Source: Bacteroidales bacterium (GTDB lineage Bacteria > Bacteroidota > Bacteroidia > Bacteroidales > UBA932). Taken from it: a stretch of DNA of 64,000 nt. Every line of letters begins with the position of its first letter. Within the stretch, counting starts at the first letter, position 1. The notes beneath the pieces were generated by a model. It was given only the letters and a program-made list of their open reading frames with translations. It did no database searches and was not told the DNA's origin. Shown here piece after piece: positions 51,273 through 60,496 of the stretch. Location: positions 1 through 64,000 of the forward strand of contig JAFUFP010000017.1 of assembly GCA_017469845.1 (NCBI GenBank), given 5' to 3'. The position numbers were made by a program, and so were the translations under genes.

Positions 51273-53027
51273 ATGAAAGGGAGATCTCTTTTCATAGCAG
51301 CGATATTGTGCCTTATGCCCATTGTCCCCAATGGGCTCAAGGCGCAGGAATACACCCAGACGCCCGTCACCGTCTCCAAAGAGAAGGTGAAAAGCAGTGA
51401 CGGCAAGGTGTACTACTCTCATGTCGTCCAGGAAAGGCAGACTCTCTTTTCCATAAGCAGAGCCTACGGCGTTACCGTTGACGACATCTATGCCGCCAAT
51501 CCGGAGGTGAAGAAAAACGGGCTGAAGAAGAACGACATCATCCTCATTCCGGTCGTTTCGGATTCCGGGAAGAACACGGCTTCAGCTTCAACACCCCAAT
51601 CTTCATCATCCCAGACGGCATCCTCCCCTTCCAGGAATCAGCAGACCGCTTCAAACCAGCAGGAGGATTCCGAAGAGTACTTCATCCATGTGGTGAAGTG
51701 GTATGAAGACATCAACGACATCGCCGCAAAGTACGGAATTCCCGCCGAATACATCATCCGTTACAACGGCCTGAAGTCCAACAAGGTCAAATCCCGTACA
51801 AAGCTCAAGATCCCCCGCGAAAGGAGGATAATCGAGACCACCCCGGTGGCTGAAGAGAACCCGGTCGTGGAGGAGAACCCTTCACAGGAGGTCTCCTCTG
51901 ACGAAGGTCCCGTAATCGAGACCATAAGCGAGGAACAGATGGAGGAGCAGGACGGCGGAGGCCTTTTCGGTGGCCTCTTCACCCGCAGGACATCAGTCAA
52001 TGCCGCCCTCATCATGCCTTTGGGCGCTTCCGGCAAACCTTCCGCCAACAACTTCGACTTCTACAGCGGAGTGCTCATGGCCCTCAGGGACCTGGGCAAC
52101 GAAGGAATAACGACCGACCTGAGTGTCTATGACATGGTAGGAGGCAATATTCCCGTGGGTGCGGACAAGATGTCCGACTTCGACATGGTAATCGGCCCTG
52201 TAGCCCCGGATGACCTGAAGAAGGCTTTGGCGCTTTCCACGAAGAAGACGGCTGTCATATCCCCTCTCGACCAGAGGGCGGTCAGCCTCACCGGAAGCAA
52301 CGCCAACTTCATCCAGGCACCCGCGCCTTATGACGCCCAGTATGAGGACATCGTCAAGTGGATCCGTTCCGACAGACGCAGCGGTGACAAGGTCATCGTA
52401 ATTTCCGAGAAAGGAAGGGTGACCGAGGCCAGCACCGCGATTGATTCGCTGGTGAAGCGCTCCGGAATGGACTACACTCCCTTCGAGTACAGCATCATCG
52501 AGGGAAGGAACATCCTCGGTTCGATGAGGAATGTGATGACCACGGAAGGTACCAACAGGGTTCTGGTGAACTCCGAAAGGGAAGCCTTCGTATTCGATGT
52601 TGTGAGGAACCTCAACCTCATCCTTCACAACCGCATCGATGTGGTCCTCTACAGCCCGGCCAGGATACGTTCCTTCGACACCATCGACATCGAGCACCTG
52701 CACAACGTGAATCTTCACGTTTCGACCTCGTATTTCATAGATTACGAGGACGCGAGGGTACGCAAGTTCCTCTCAGAGTACAGAGCCCTGTTCGGAGCGG
52801 AGCCCACTCAGTTCTCATTCCAGGGATACGATGTGGCATATTTCTTCACCAAGGGATGCCTCAACGGAGGTGGACAATGGGTCGACAAGCTCACCGGAAG
52901 GAATGGCGAAAGGATGCTCCAGAGCGACTTCATGCTCACGAAGGAGGGCCTTTTCGGAGGATATGTGAACGAAGGTATCAGAAGAGTCATCTACGATACT
53001 GACTTCAAGCAGAAACTCATCAAATAG
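51273..53027 (+). CDS. Exported protein with two LysM domains and a type I periplasmic-binding fold
   Basis: A 584-residue protein with a signal peptide (ends NGLKAQ). The first LysM is near 48-92 (VVQERQTLFSISRAYGVTVDDIYAANP), then a Ser/Gln-rich linker and a second LysM near 135-180 (VVKWYEDINDIAAKYGIPAEYIIRYNG). From about 240 to 570 the sequence fits the type I periplasmic-binding fold (NAALIMPLG, FYSGVLMALRDLG, MVIGPVAPDDLKKAL, VISPLDQRAVSL). The mix resembles LpoA-like peptidoglycan-synthase regulators, but that link is inference. It follows the second ompH gene and ends in a terminator at 53060-53094. Confidence 0.85.
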   Translation: MKGRSLFIAAILCLMPIVPNGLKAQEYTQTPVTVSKEKVKSSDGKVYYSHVVQERQTLFSISRAYGVTVDDIYAANPEVKKNGLKKNDIILIPVVSDSGKNTASASTPQSSSSQTASSPSRNQQTASNQQEDSEEYFIHVVKWYEDINDIAAKYGIPAEYIIRYNGLKSNKVKSRTKLKIPRERRIIETTPVAEENPVVEENPSQEVSSDEGPVIETISEEQMEEQDGGGLFGGLFTRRTSVNAALIMPLGASGKPSANNFDFYSGVLMALRDLGNEGITTDLSVYDMVGGNIPVGADKMSDFDMVIGPVAPDDLKKALALSTKKTAVISPLDQRAVSLTGSNANFIQAPAPYDAQYEDIVKWIRSDRRSGDKVIVISEKGRVTEASTAIDSLVKRSGMDYTPFEYSIIEGRNILGSMRNVMTTEGTNRVLVNSEREAFVFDVVRNLNLILHNRIDVVLYSPARIRSFDTIDIEHLHNVNLHVSTSYFIDYEDARVRKFLSEYRALFGAEPTQFSFQGYDVAYFFTKGCLNGGGQWVDKLTGRNGERMLQSDFMLTKEGLFGGYVNEGIRRVIYDTDFKQKLIK

Positions 53028-53059
53028 CCCTTCGGAGAAAGCGACAGACTTCTACACAT

Positions 53060-53094
53060 CGGGGACGGCCAACAAGGTCGTCCCCGTTCGTTTG
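53060..53094 (+). terminator. Terminator after the LysM gene
   Basis: cggggacg/cgtccccg arms (53060-53067, 53079-53086) followed by ttcgtttg. Confidence 0.75.
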
Positions 53095-53158
53095 TGAAGA
53101 ATGGGGGTTCTTTGTATGGAGAATATTCGTTAGATTTGCCTACAAAGAAAACCAGCCC

Positions 53159-54886
53159 ATGAAAAAAGCTCAACTTCTGGCAGCGGCCATTCTTGCCGCC
53201 GCTATGTTTTCCGTCCAGGCGAACGGTTCTTCCCGCCCCGGATGGCTGAACGATGCCGTCTTCTATCAGATATACCCTTCGTCATTCCAGGACAGTGACG
53301 GAAACGGAATCGGGGACATCCCGGGAATCATTTCCCGATTGGATTACATCCGTTCCCTGGGAGTTACCGCAATCTGGATCAATCCTATCTATGTCTCCGG
53401 ATGGACCGACGGCGGATACGACGTGATCGACTTCTACAGGGTCGACCCGAGATTCGGGACCAACACCGACCTTGTCACGCTCACGAAAGAAGCCCACGAA
53501 AGAGGCATAAAGGTCGTTCTTGACCTTGTTGCGGGACACTCTTCCGACAAATGCGAATGGTTCCTCCAGTCGAGGGAGGCTGAGAATCTGCGATACTCCG
53601 ACTACTACATCTGGCCTTCTTTCAAACCGGAGGATGACTCGGAGGGAAAGGTTCTCGATTACGCCGCCATGGTAAGCTCGAAGGCCGGTCTTCTCCGGAA
53701 ATTCGTCCCCACGGACGCACCGAGGGGTCCTTACTACATCAAGAACTTCTTCGACACGCAGCCGGCGCTCAATTTCGGATTCGCGGACCCCGATCCCGCA
53801 CATCCCTGGGAACAGGCGGTGGACGATCCCGGTCCCATGGCGATGAGAAGGGAACTGAAGAACATCATGGCTTTCTGGATGGACAAGGGCGTGGATGGAT
53901 TCAGGGTGGACATGGCTTCCAGCCTGGTCAAGAACGACCCGGACAAGGCGGCCACAATCGCCCTGTGGAATGAAGACCTTTCGGTATGGTTCAACCTCGA
54001 ATATCCGGAAGGGGTGCTGATTGCGGAATGGTTCAACCCGGAGGAAGCCACCCGGGCAGGCTTCGACCTGGACTTCTTCTGCCATGAGGGGACTTACAAC
54101 TATTCCACCCTTTTCTTCAACACCGACAGGATGAGCGGAAAGCCCAAGGATTGTTATTTCTCGCTCGAGGGGAAAGGGGAACTGAGAACCTGGTACGATC
54201 TCTACATGAAACAATACAGCGCCGTCAAGGGTGAAGGATACGTCTGCATGCCGTCCGGCAACCATGACTTCACGCGTCTTGCCGCCGGTGACAGGACATC
54301 TGAAGACCAGCTGAAGATAGCGATGAGTTTCTTCCTCACCATGCCTGGCGTTCCTTTCATCTACTACGGTGACGAGATAGGACTCAAGAACATCAGCGGA
54401 CTTCCATCAGTCGAAGGAGCGGGCAACAGGACCGGAACCAGGATACCGATGCTGTGGGATTCTACGGAAAACGCCGGATTCAGCACCGCTCCCAAAGACC
54501 GGCTCTATATCCCCCAGGATCCGGATCCCGGCAGAAGGACGGTGGAATCCCAGGAGAAGAACGAGACCTCGCTCCTTAACTACGTGAGGGCCCTTCTCAC
54601 TCTGAGAAGAAATCACCCTGCCCTCGGGAACAACGGGGATTGGAAACTTCTCAGCGACCCGGACAAGCCGTATCCGATGATATACGAAAGGGAGTACGAA
54701 GGGGAAAAATGTCTTGTCGTCCTGAACCCCACGTCAAAGACCGTCAACGCTCCGTTCCCCTACTACAAATCTGAGGACCTGTCAGTCATAGGAGGGTCAT
54801 ACAACTCATGCACAATAAAGAAAATCCGGAGAGTTGACACGATGTTCATCTCCCCGGTATCAGTTGTGATTTACAAAGTCAAATAG
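53159..54886 (+). CDS. Exported GH13 alpha-amylase family enzyme
   Basis: A 575-residue glycoside hydrolase with a signal peptide (ends FSVQA). The GH13 regions are VFYQIYPSSFQDSDGNGIGD at the start, DLVAGH (region I), GFRVDMAS (region II, nucleophile Asp), LIAEWF (region III, acid/base Glu) and SGNHDF (region IV, transition-state Asp). The pattern resembles subfamilies acting on alpha-1,4/1,6-glucosides. A C-terminal beta domain follows from about 490. A TAGATTTG -7 box is at 53131-53138. It stands alone, with no SusC/D pair nearby. Precise specificity is not readable. Confidence 0.92.
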   Translation: MKKAQLLAAAILAAAMFSVQANGSSRPGWLNDAVFYQIYPSSFQDSDGNGIGDIPGIISRLDYIRSLGVTAIWINPIYVSGWTDGGYDVIDFYRVDPRFGTNTDLVTLTKEAHERGIKVVLDLVAGHSSDKCEWFLQSREAENLRYSDYYIWPSFKPEDDSEGKVLDYAAMVSSKAGLLRKFVPTDAPRGPYYIKNFFDTQPALNFGFADPDPAHPWEQAVDDPGPMAMRRELKNIMAFWMDKGVDGFRVDMASSLVKNDPDKAATIALWNEDLSVWFNLEYPEGVLIAEWFNPEEATRAGFDLDFFCHEGTYNYSTLFFNTDRMSGKPKDCYFSLEGKGELRTWYDLYMKQYSAVKGEGYVCMPSGNHDFTRLAAGDRTSEDQLKIAMSFFLTMPGVPFIYYGDEIGLKNISGLPSVEGAGNRTGTRIPMLWDSTENAGFSTAPKDRLYIPQDPDPGRRTVESQEKNETSLLNYVRALLTLRRNHPALGNNGDWKLLSDPDKPYPMIYEREYEGEKCLVVLNPTSKTVNAPFPYYKSEDLSVIGGSYNSCTIKKIRRVDTMFISPVSVVIYKVK

Positions 54887-56557
54887 CTACCGCCCGGCTC
54901 TTGAAAGGAGCGACCTCGCATTCTGGACAGCTTCCGGCGTTATCGTCGTTCCGCTGAGCATCCTGGCGATCTCCATCACACGGTCTTCACCTTCTATCCT
55001 CGATATGGTGGAGACCGTTCTTCCGTCCTTTTCCTCCTTGCGCACGAGGAAGTGTGCGTTTCCGTTGGCGGCGACCTGCGGAAGATGGGTTATGGCGAAG
55101 ACCTGCATGTCCTCCCCCATCGAACAAATCATCCTTCCCATCCTGTCGGCCACGCTTCCGGAGACTCCGGTATCGATCTCATCGAAAATCATGGTCGGCA
55201 TGTTGGTGTAGCGGGCCATCATGGCCTTGAGACAAAGCATGATCCTTGAAAGCTCTCCGCCCGAAGCGCATTTGGCCACGTCCACGGGCCCCCTTCCGGT
55301 GGAAGAGAAGCGGAGAAGCACCGTATCGGTTCCGGTAGCGCTCTGCTGAGAAGGAAGTATCTGCACATCGAATACGGCCTTGTCCAACTCCAGGGAGCGG
55401 ATGTCGGATTCGATCTTCTTGCCGAAGGGTATCGCGGCCTTGACTCTGGAAGAATGCAGTTCCTGCGAAATCTTTGACAGCTTCGCATTGAGGGACGATA
55501 TATCATCCTGAAGGGTCTTCCGGCGTTCTTCGAGTGCTGAGGAATCGAAGAGGGTCTCGCTCAAAGCGTCCTTTATCGCGATGAGTTCGGCGACTGTCGA
55601 GCATCCGTGCTTTTTCTGAAGGTCATAAATGAGCGACATCCTCTGCTCGACGGCCTCAAGACGGTCCGCCGAAACGTCAACACCCTCCTGCAGAGATTCA
55701 GCCTCGGAAAGGATATCCTCCATCTCGTATCTCAGAGACTCGAGCCTCTCCGAAAGAGTCTGGGCGGAAGGGACGTACTTCCCGGCACGTGAAAGAAGCT
55801 TTCCCGCCTCTTTCATCATGGAGTCCACGGAAGAGCGGTCCTCGTCACCGCTGAAAAGCTGTACGGCACCGTAAAGATTCTCCTTTATCTCCTCGGCGTT
55901 GGAAAGCTGGGCGTGCTCGGCCTCGAGCTCCTCCAATTCCCCGTCCTTGAGGCGGGCCTTGTCGAGTTCCTCGAACCTGGCCTCGTTGTAGTCCTTCTCC
56001 AGGGCGATACGCTGAAGTTTCGCCGTCAGATCGGCAAGCTCCCTCTTCGCTTCCTGCAGGGAAGAATAGGCGGACTTGCACTCCGACAGAAGCTCTCCGT
56101 TTCCTGCATAAAGGTCCAGCATCCTGAGCTGATAATCCCTGTCCTTGAGAAGGAGGGTCTCATGCTGGGAATGGATATCTATGAGGAATGAGGCCATTTT
56201 CTGGAGGACCGCCACAGGGGCGGGTTCATCGTTGACGAAACCTCTCGAGCGGCCGGACTTTCCTAGAACTCTCCTTATCGTGACGGAACCGCCGTTCCAG
56301 GGAAGGTCATTTTCCGAGAAGAACTCCTCAAGGGAAGAATTCCCCTCCATGTCGAAAACCGCTTCCACCATGCAGTTGTCAGCGCCTTCCCCGACCATCG
56401 AAGGATCGGATTTGGCTCCGAGGGCAAGCGAAAGCGCACCGAGAAGGATAGACTTTCCGGCTCCGGTCTGCCCGGTAATAATGCCAAGACCCGCCGGAAA
56501 AACGATATCCAGCGAGTCCATAAGCACGTAATTCCTTACCTGAAGGGATTCAAGCAT
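54887..56557 (-). CDS. recN: DNA repair protein RecN
   Basis: SMC-like ATPase for double-strand-break repair. The 556 residues from the ATG at 56557 hold LESLQVRNYVLMDS, the Walker A GQTGAGKSI, a long central coiled coil (about 160-370), the ABC signature ASGGELSRIMLC and the Walker B MIFDEIDTGVSG. The open frame begins with a TTG 21 bp earlier, but the ATG matches the family start. It follows rpoZ by 24 bp. In many relatives coaBC lies between rpoZ and recN; it is absent here. Confidence 0.96.
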   Translation of the reverse strand: MLESLQVRNYVLMDSLDIVFPAGLGIITGQTGAGKSILLGALSLALGAKSDPSMVGEGADNCMVEAVFDMEGNSSLEEFFSENDLPWNGGSVTIRRVLGKSGRSRGFVNDEPAPVAVLQKMASFLIDIHSQHETLLLKDRDYQLRMLDLYAGNGELLSECKSAYSSLQEAKRELADLTAKLQRIALEKDYNEARFEELDKARLKDGELEELEAEHAQLSNAEEIKENLYGAVQLFSGDEDRSSVDSMMKEAGKLLSRAGKYVPSAQTLSERLESLRYEMEDILSEAESLQEGVDVSADRLEAVEQRMSLIYDLQKKHGCSTVAELIAIKDALSETLFDSSALEERRKTLQDDISSLNAKLSKISQELHSSRVKAAIPFGKKIESDIRSLELDKAVFDVQILPSQQSATGTDTVLLRFSSTGRGPVDVAKCASGGELSRIMLCLKAMMARYTNMPTMIFDEIDTGVSGSVADRMGRMICSMGEDMQVFAITHLPQVAANGNAHFLVRKEEKDGRTVSTISRIEGEDRVMEIARMLSGTTITPEAVQNARSLLSRAGR

Positions 56558-56581
56558 ATCCCGTGAAGGTATTGTCAAGTA

Positions 56582-56905
56582 CTACTCCTCGGAGTCGTGC
56601 TTGGCGGTACGGTAATACAGTTCCCCGTCCTTGAATTCCTCGATAGCGACGAGGGCGGGCTTGGGTTGACGCTCGTAGAACTTCGAAATCTCGATCTGCT
56701 CCCTGTTCTCGAAGACCTCATCCATGGTGTCGCGGTCGTTCTTGAAGTCCTCAAGCTTCTTGTTGAGTTCCTTCTTCTCCTGGAGAGCTATCTGGTTTGC
56801 CCTCTTGTAGAGGACTACCACTGTTTCATAAATGTTGCCCGTAGGCTCAGCAAGGTATTTGATATCCCTTGTAATCGTGTTCGTAGGAACTTTCTTCTTG
56901 TCCAT
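56582..56905 (-). CDS. rpoZ: RNA polymerase omega-like subunit (Bacteroidota type)
   Basis: A 107-residue protein of the Rpb6/omega fold. The N-terminal KKVPTNTITRDIKYLAEPTGNIYETVVVLYKRANQIA contains the conserved omega helix, and an acidic C-terminal extension follows. It assists RNA polymerase assembly. Position between bamD and recN is usual for the phylum and supports the call. Confidence 0.9.
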   Translation of the reverse strand: MDKKKVPTNTITRDIKYLAEPTGNIYETVVVLYKRANQIALQEKKELNKKLEDFKNDRDTMDEVFENREQIEISKFYERQPKPALVAIEEFKDGELYYRTAKHDSEE

Positions 56906-57009
56906 TTTTCTATTCTTTCTGATTCGTGGTAACGGAGACTTCCCGCCTCCATACCTACTTACGTGCCCCTGTAGGGAAAAGTTTCAAAATTTTTCTTTCG
57001 TGAGGGAAA

Positions 57010-58032
57010 TCACTTGTTCTTGGCGGCTTTCTCGGCTTTCGCCTCTTCCCTCGCCTTCACTCTGGCCGCCTTGTCGGAAGCCTTGATTTCCTTCTGAGCC
57101 GCCCTGTCAAGAGCCTTCTGGGTCTTCATCTGACGGATCTGCTCCTTGCGGGTAGCCTTCTCGACAGCCTTGCGGTCCTTGTCGAAAACGGTCTCGTCAA
57201 TCTCGATGTCCTCCTCGGCTCCGGTGTAGTTGCCTATGGCTTTCTGTGCCTTGACATACAGATGGGCCAATTCCTTGGTGTAAGGAGACTGGGGGATTTC
57301 ACTGACGAAGTTCAGATAGTCATCCATGAACACCAGGAACCTCTCCCTCTGCTTTTCAGGGACACTGAGGTCGGCGTACTTGTAGGAAGACAGAGCGATA
57401 TAATATAGGATGTCCTCACGGTAGACATTCTCGGAATCGTCCTTCAGGATGTTGCGGAACGCCACTCTTGAGGCCTGATAATCCTCCATCTTGTAATAGA
57501 GCTTGGCATTCTCGAAATCTTTCCTGTCAAGCCTTTCATTCAAATCTTTCAAGATGGCGTTGCACTCGCTCCTTCTGTCAGTATCGGGATACTCGGTGAG
57601 ATATTCGTTGATGGCGTTTATGCAGGTATAAGTCGGAGCCTGGTCCAGTTCATAGCGGAGAGTCTGACGGTAAAGGCAGTCGATCCTGAGGTATACCACG
57701 TCCAGATAGAACGGGCTGCCGGGGTACGACTCGATGAACTTGTTGAAGTTCGCCTCAGCCGTATAGTAATCCCTGAAACGGTAGTTGCTCATACCCCAAT
57801 AGTACTGGACGGTATCCTCCTGGGGAGTACCGGACACGTACATGGTGAGGGACTCGAACATACCGGCGGCTTTCTGGTATTTGCCCTGCTGATAGTAATC
57901 GAAAGCGGCTTTGTATTTTGAATCGACGTCATTGCTCTGCAGGAGCAACTCGTACTGAGACTTGCAGGATGCCAACGCCAGTAGGGCGAAGACAACTCCG
58001 GCAACTATCTTTGAAATTGAACGCATATCCAT
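57010..58032 (-). CDS. bamD: Outer membrane assembly lipoprotein BamD
   Basis: TPR lipoprotein of the BAM complex. From the ATG at 58032 it has 340 residues: a lipobox with Cys23 (ALASC), then TPR-like repeats to about 260 (KYKAAFDYYQQGKYQKAAGMFESL, YYTAEANFNKFIESYPGS, ENAKLYYKMEDYQASRVAFRNIL), and a highly basic Lys/Ala-rich tail (about 285-340), longer than in most relatives. agaaagag precedes the ATG and may act as a ribosome-binding site. The frame runs 108 bp further back into trxB, but that part codes for no signal peptide. It starts 7 bp after the trxB stop. Confidence 0.93.
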   Translation of the reverse strand: MDMRSISKIVAGVVFALLALASCKSQYELLLQSNDVDSKYKAAFDYYQQGKYQKAAGMFESLTMYVSGTPQEDTVQYYWGMSNYRFRDYYTAEANFNKFIESYPGSPFYLDVVYLRIDCLYRQTLRYELDQAPTYTCINAINEYLTEYPDTDRRSECNAILKDLNERLDRKDFENAKLYYKMEDYQASRVAFRNILKDDSENVYREDILYYIALSSYKYADLSVPEKQRERFLVFMDDYLNFVSEIPQSPYTKELAHLYVKAQKAIGNYTGAEEDIEIDETVFDKDRKAVEKATRKEQIRQMKTQKALDRAAQKEIKASDKAARVKAREEAKAEKAAKNK

Positions 58033-58039
58033 GCTCTTT

Positions 58040-58969
58040 CTACAAATTGTTCGCGATAAGGAATTTCTCCACATCAAGGGCGGCACGGCAGCCGGAAGCG
58101 GCGGCCGTAATGGCCTGACGGTAGTGGGGGTCCTGGACATCCCCGGCCGCGAAAACTCCCTCTACATTCGTCTTTGAAGTCTTGCCGTCGGTAATGATGT
58201 ATCCGTTCTCATCGGTATCGATCCACTCCTTGAAGAGGTCCGAATTGGGATGATGTCCGATAGCCAGGAAAAATCCGTCAATCTTGATATCAAAAACCTT
58301 ACCATCCTTTCTCAAAAGGCGTGCCCCGGTGACACCGTTTTCGTCTCCGAGGACTTCCTGCGTGTTGCAGTTCCACAGCACCTCGATGTTGGGTGTGTTG
58401 TTCACCCTTTCCTGCATTGCCTTCGAAGCCCTGAAAACATCCCTTCTGACAATGATATAAACCTTCCTGCAAAGACCGGCGAGATAGGTCGCTTCTTCAC
58501 ATGCGGTATCACCGCCGCCAACGACGGCCACGTCCTTCTTCCTGTAGAAGAATCCGTCACAGGTGGCGCATGCGGAAACGCCCAATCCGCGGAACTTCTG
58601 CTCCGATGGAAGACCCAGATACTTGGCTGTAGCTCCGGTGGCGATGATGACGCTCTGGGCGAGAATCTCGTTTCCGCGGTCATCTACGGCATGGAAAGGC
58701 CTGGATGAAAGATCGATCGAAGCGATCTTGCCGCGCCTTATGTCAGCACCGAACCTCTTGGCCTGCTTACCCATCGTATCCATGAGGATATTGGCGTCAA
58801 CGCCTTCCGCGAAGCCGGGGAAATTCTCCACAACCGTAGTGGTGGTCAGCTGACCGCCGGGTTCCATTCCCTCATAAAGTATGGGAGAAATGTCCGCTCT
58901 ACCGGCATAAATTGCGGAAGTGTATCCGGCGGGGCCGGAACCTATGATGAGGCATCTTGTCGTTTCCAT
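58040..58969 (-). CDS. trxB: Thioredoxin-disulfide reductase
   Basis: FAD/NADPH enzyme that keeps thioredoxin reduced. The 309 residues from the ATG at 58969 hold the FAD fold CLIIGSGPAGYTSAIYAGRA, the redox-active CATC, the NADPH fold VAVVGGGDTACEEATYLA and the C-terminal GVFAAGDVQD. A longer reading (from 59095) overlaps the promoter region and adds nothing family-like. A TATCTTTG -7 box is at 59037-59044. The divergent Fur-family gene 146 bp away may regulate it. Confidence 0.96.
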   Translation of the reverse strand: METTRCLIIGSGPAGYTSAIYAGRADISPILYEGMEPGGQLTTTTVVENFPGFAEGVDANILMDTMGKQAKRFGADIRRGKIASIDLSSRPFHAVDDRGNEILAQSVIIATGATAKYLGLPSEQKFRGLGVSACATCDGFFYRKKDVAVVGGGDTACEEATYLAGLCRKVYIIVRRDVFRASKAMQERVNNTPNIEVLWNCNTQEVLGDENGVTGARLLRKDGKVFDIKIDGFFLAIGHHPNSDLFKEWIDTDENGYIITDGKTSKTNVEGVFAAGDVQDPHYRQAITAAASGCRAALDVEKFLIANNL

Positions 58970-59115
58970 TGCGAAAAAATGTTTTGATACTGGCCCGGTA
59001 AACTTTTTCGGGGTCACAAATAATTCAATAAGAATGCAAAGATAGGAATATTTTGACGAAAATTTATATATTTGCCTTTGTTTGGAAATTTTCAAAATTA
59101 GATTCTTTTACCGGT

Positions 59116-59577
59116 ATGGTGAACCAGACACAGAAAGCCCCCACGATGGATGAGTTCCGCACCCTCCTGAAGCGTCATGGCCTGAAGGCCACCCCGCAAA
59201 GGATAGCGGTCCACGAGGCGATGATGGAGTTGGGACACGCTTCGGCCGACATGGTGACGGAGCACATATCTTCTTCCGGCAGGACTTCCGTAACAGTGGC
59301 ATCCGTATACAACATCCTTTCCCAACTTGCACTTTTGGGGATTTATCACCATCGGATGAGTTCGAACAGCAAAATGTACTTCGATGTCACCACATCGAAT
59401 CATCTGCACCTGTACGATACGGTGAACAACGTCTACAGGGACATTTTTGACGACGACATTCTGGACCTCATCCAGTCGCGACTGGGGAAACGCCGTTTCC
59501 GCGGATTCAAAGTTGACGGGATCGACATCCAGATCCTGTGTCATCCGTCCAAAACCAAAATCCCGAAAAAAAGTTGA
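59116..59577 (+). CDS. Fur-family transcription regulator lacking the zinc-site cysteines
   Basis: A 153-residue Fur/PerR-type regulator. The winged-helix half is clear (HGLKATPQRIAVHEAMMELGHASADMV, TSVTVASVYNILSQLALLGI). In the dimerisation half the usual HHHHLICxxCG motif is replaced by SNHLHLYDTVNNVYRD: a His pair remains, the structural zinc Cys residues are gone. The only Cys is near the C-terminus (LCHPSK). It diverges from trxB, which suggests a redox or peroxide response; this is inference. A TATATTTG box is at 59067-59074. The NigD-like gene follows after 10 bp. Confidence 0.88.
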   Translation: MVNQTQKAPTMDEFRTLLKRHGLKATPQRIAVHEAMMELGHASADMVTEHISSSGRTSVTVASVYNILSQLALLGIYHHRMSSNSKMYFDVTTSNHLHLYDTVNNVYRDIFDDDILDLIQSRLGKRRFRGFKVDGIDIQILCHPSKTKIPKKS

Positions 59578-59587
59578 CATCCCGCAA

Positions 59588-60328
59588 ATGAAACTTTCTT
59601 CAAGATACCTCAGGATGCTTCCAGTCATCCTCCTTTCATCAGTTCTCTTCTTCGGTTCATGTGATGAAGATACGACGATCCTGTACAATGACATCGCTAT
59701 GGGCGACATCATCGGAGGGAAGTTCGTAAGCGACGCCGGACTTACATACACTCCGGTTGAGCAGACCTGCCCCGGACAGTTGGACACGATGGGAAGGGCG
59801 ATACTTCAGAGCGACATTCTCAAAAAAGTTTCCGCCACCGAATATCAGGTAAGGATCAAGCAGATGTCGAAAGTTCTGAGGAAGGACTGCCTGATTTCCG
59901 ACGAGGTGGAGGATATATCAGCACTCGGCAACGATCCGGTCCTGATAAGCCAGGCGTGGATAAGCGCCGGATACCTCAACCTTTCAACGAACATCTCATT
60001 CGCGGAAGGATCAAAGACGAGACACCTTTTGAATCTTCTTCTTGACAAGAGCGAAGACAACACCGACACCCTCCACTTCAGCCTTCTCCACAATTCGTTC
60101 GGGGATTGCTACCCCTTCAACACTCCCGACGCTGAAGCGGAAGAACCTTCCCAGACCAAAAGCTATTCAGTCGGAACCGCATACGCTTCATTCCCAATCA
60201 CTTCTTTCGTTCCGGATGGAAAGAATCATATTCCGCTCAAGGTGAAATATTTCTGGTACAAATCCGAAGAGGGTACCCTCACGCATGACACTTACACCGG
60301 ATATGTAAAGGGCAACATTGTGAAATAA
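59588..60328 (+). CDS. NigD-like lipoprotein
   Basis: Envelope protein of 246 residues restricted to Bacteroidota. It has a lipobox (FFGSC, Cys25), then DEDTTILYNDIAMGDIIGGKFVSDAGLTYTP, which resembles the OB-like NigD N-terminal domain, and a beta-rich C-terminal domain ending VKYFWYKSEEGTLTHDTYTGYVKGNIVK. The name comes from a bacteriocin-immunity gene context, but most family members have no known role. The ATG at 59588 gives the lipoprotein signal. It probably shares the Fur gene's transcript. Confidence 0.75.
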   Translation: MKLSSRYLRMLPVILLSSVLFFGSCDEDTTILYNDIAMGDIIGGKFVSDAGLTYTPVEQTCPGQLDTMGRAILQSDILKKVSATEYQVRIKQMSKVLRKDCLISDEVEDISALGNDPVLISQAWISAGYLNLSTNISFAEGSKTRHLLNLLLDKSEDNTDTLHFSLLHNSFGDCYPFNTPDAEAEEPSQTKSYSVGTAYASFPITSFVPDGKNHIPLKVKYFWYKSEEGTLTHDTYTGYVKGNIVK

Positions 60329-60353
60329 AGGGATTCTCTTGCAGGTAAGACCG

Positions 60354-60383
60354 AAGGAGGAGACACTGTTCTTCTCCTTTTTC
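60354..60383 (+). terminator. Terminator after the NigD-like gene
   Basis: aaggaggaga/tcttctcctt arms (60354-60363, 60370-60379) with one wobble, then ttttct. Confidence 0.75.
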
Positions 60384-60496
60384 TATTCGCGGGGACAAGG
60401 ATCCGGAAAAAAATCACCCGTAAGTCGGGAATAATGATTACCTTTATATCCCGAAAAGGAACTTCTGTTCCCCCAATAACACAAAACACACTAATC

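Noticed and set aside
53282..54265. 327-codon minus-strand frame
   Set aside because: It is antisense to the GH13 gene, whose catalytic motifs are all intact.
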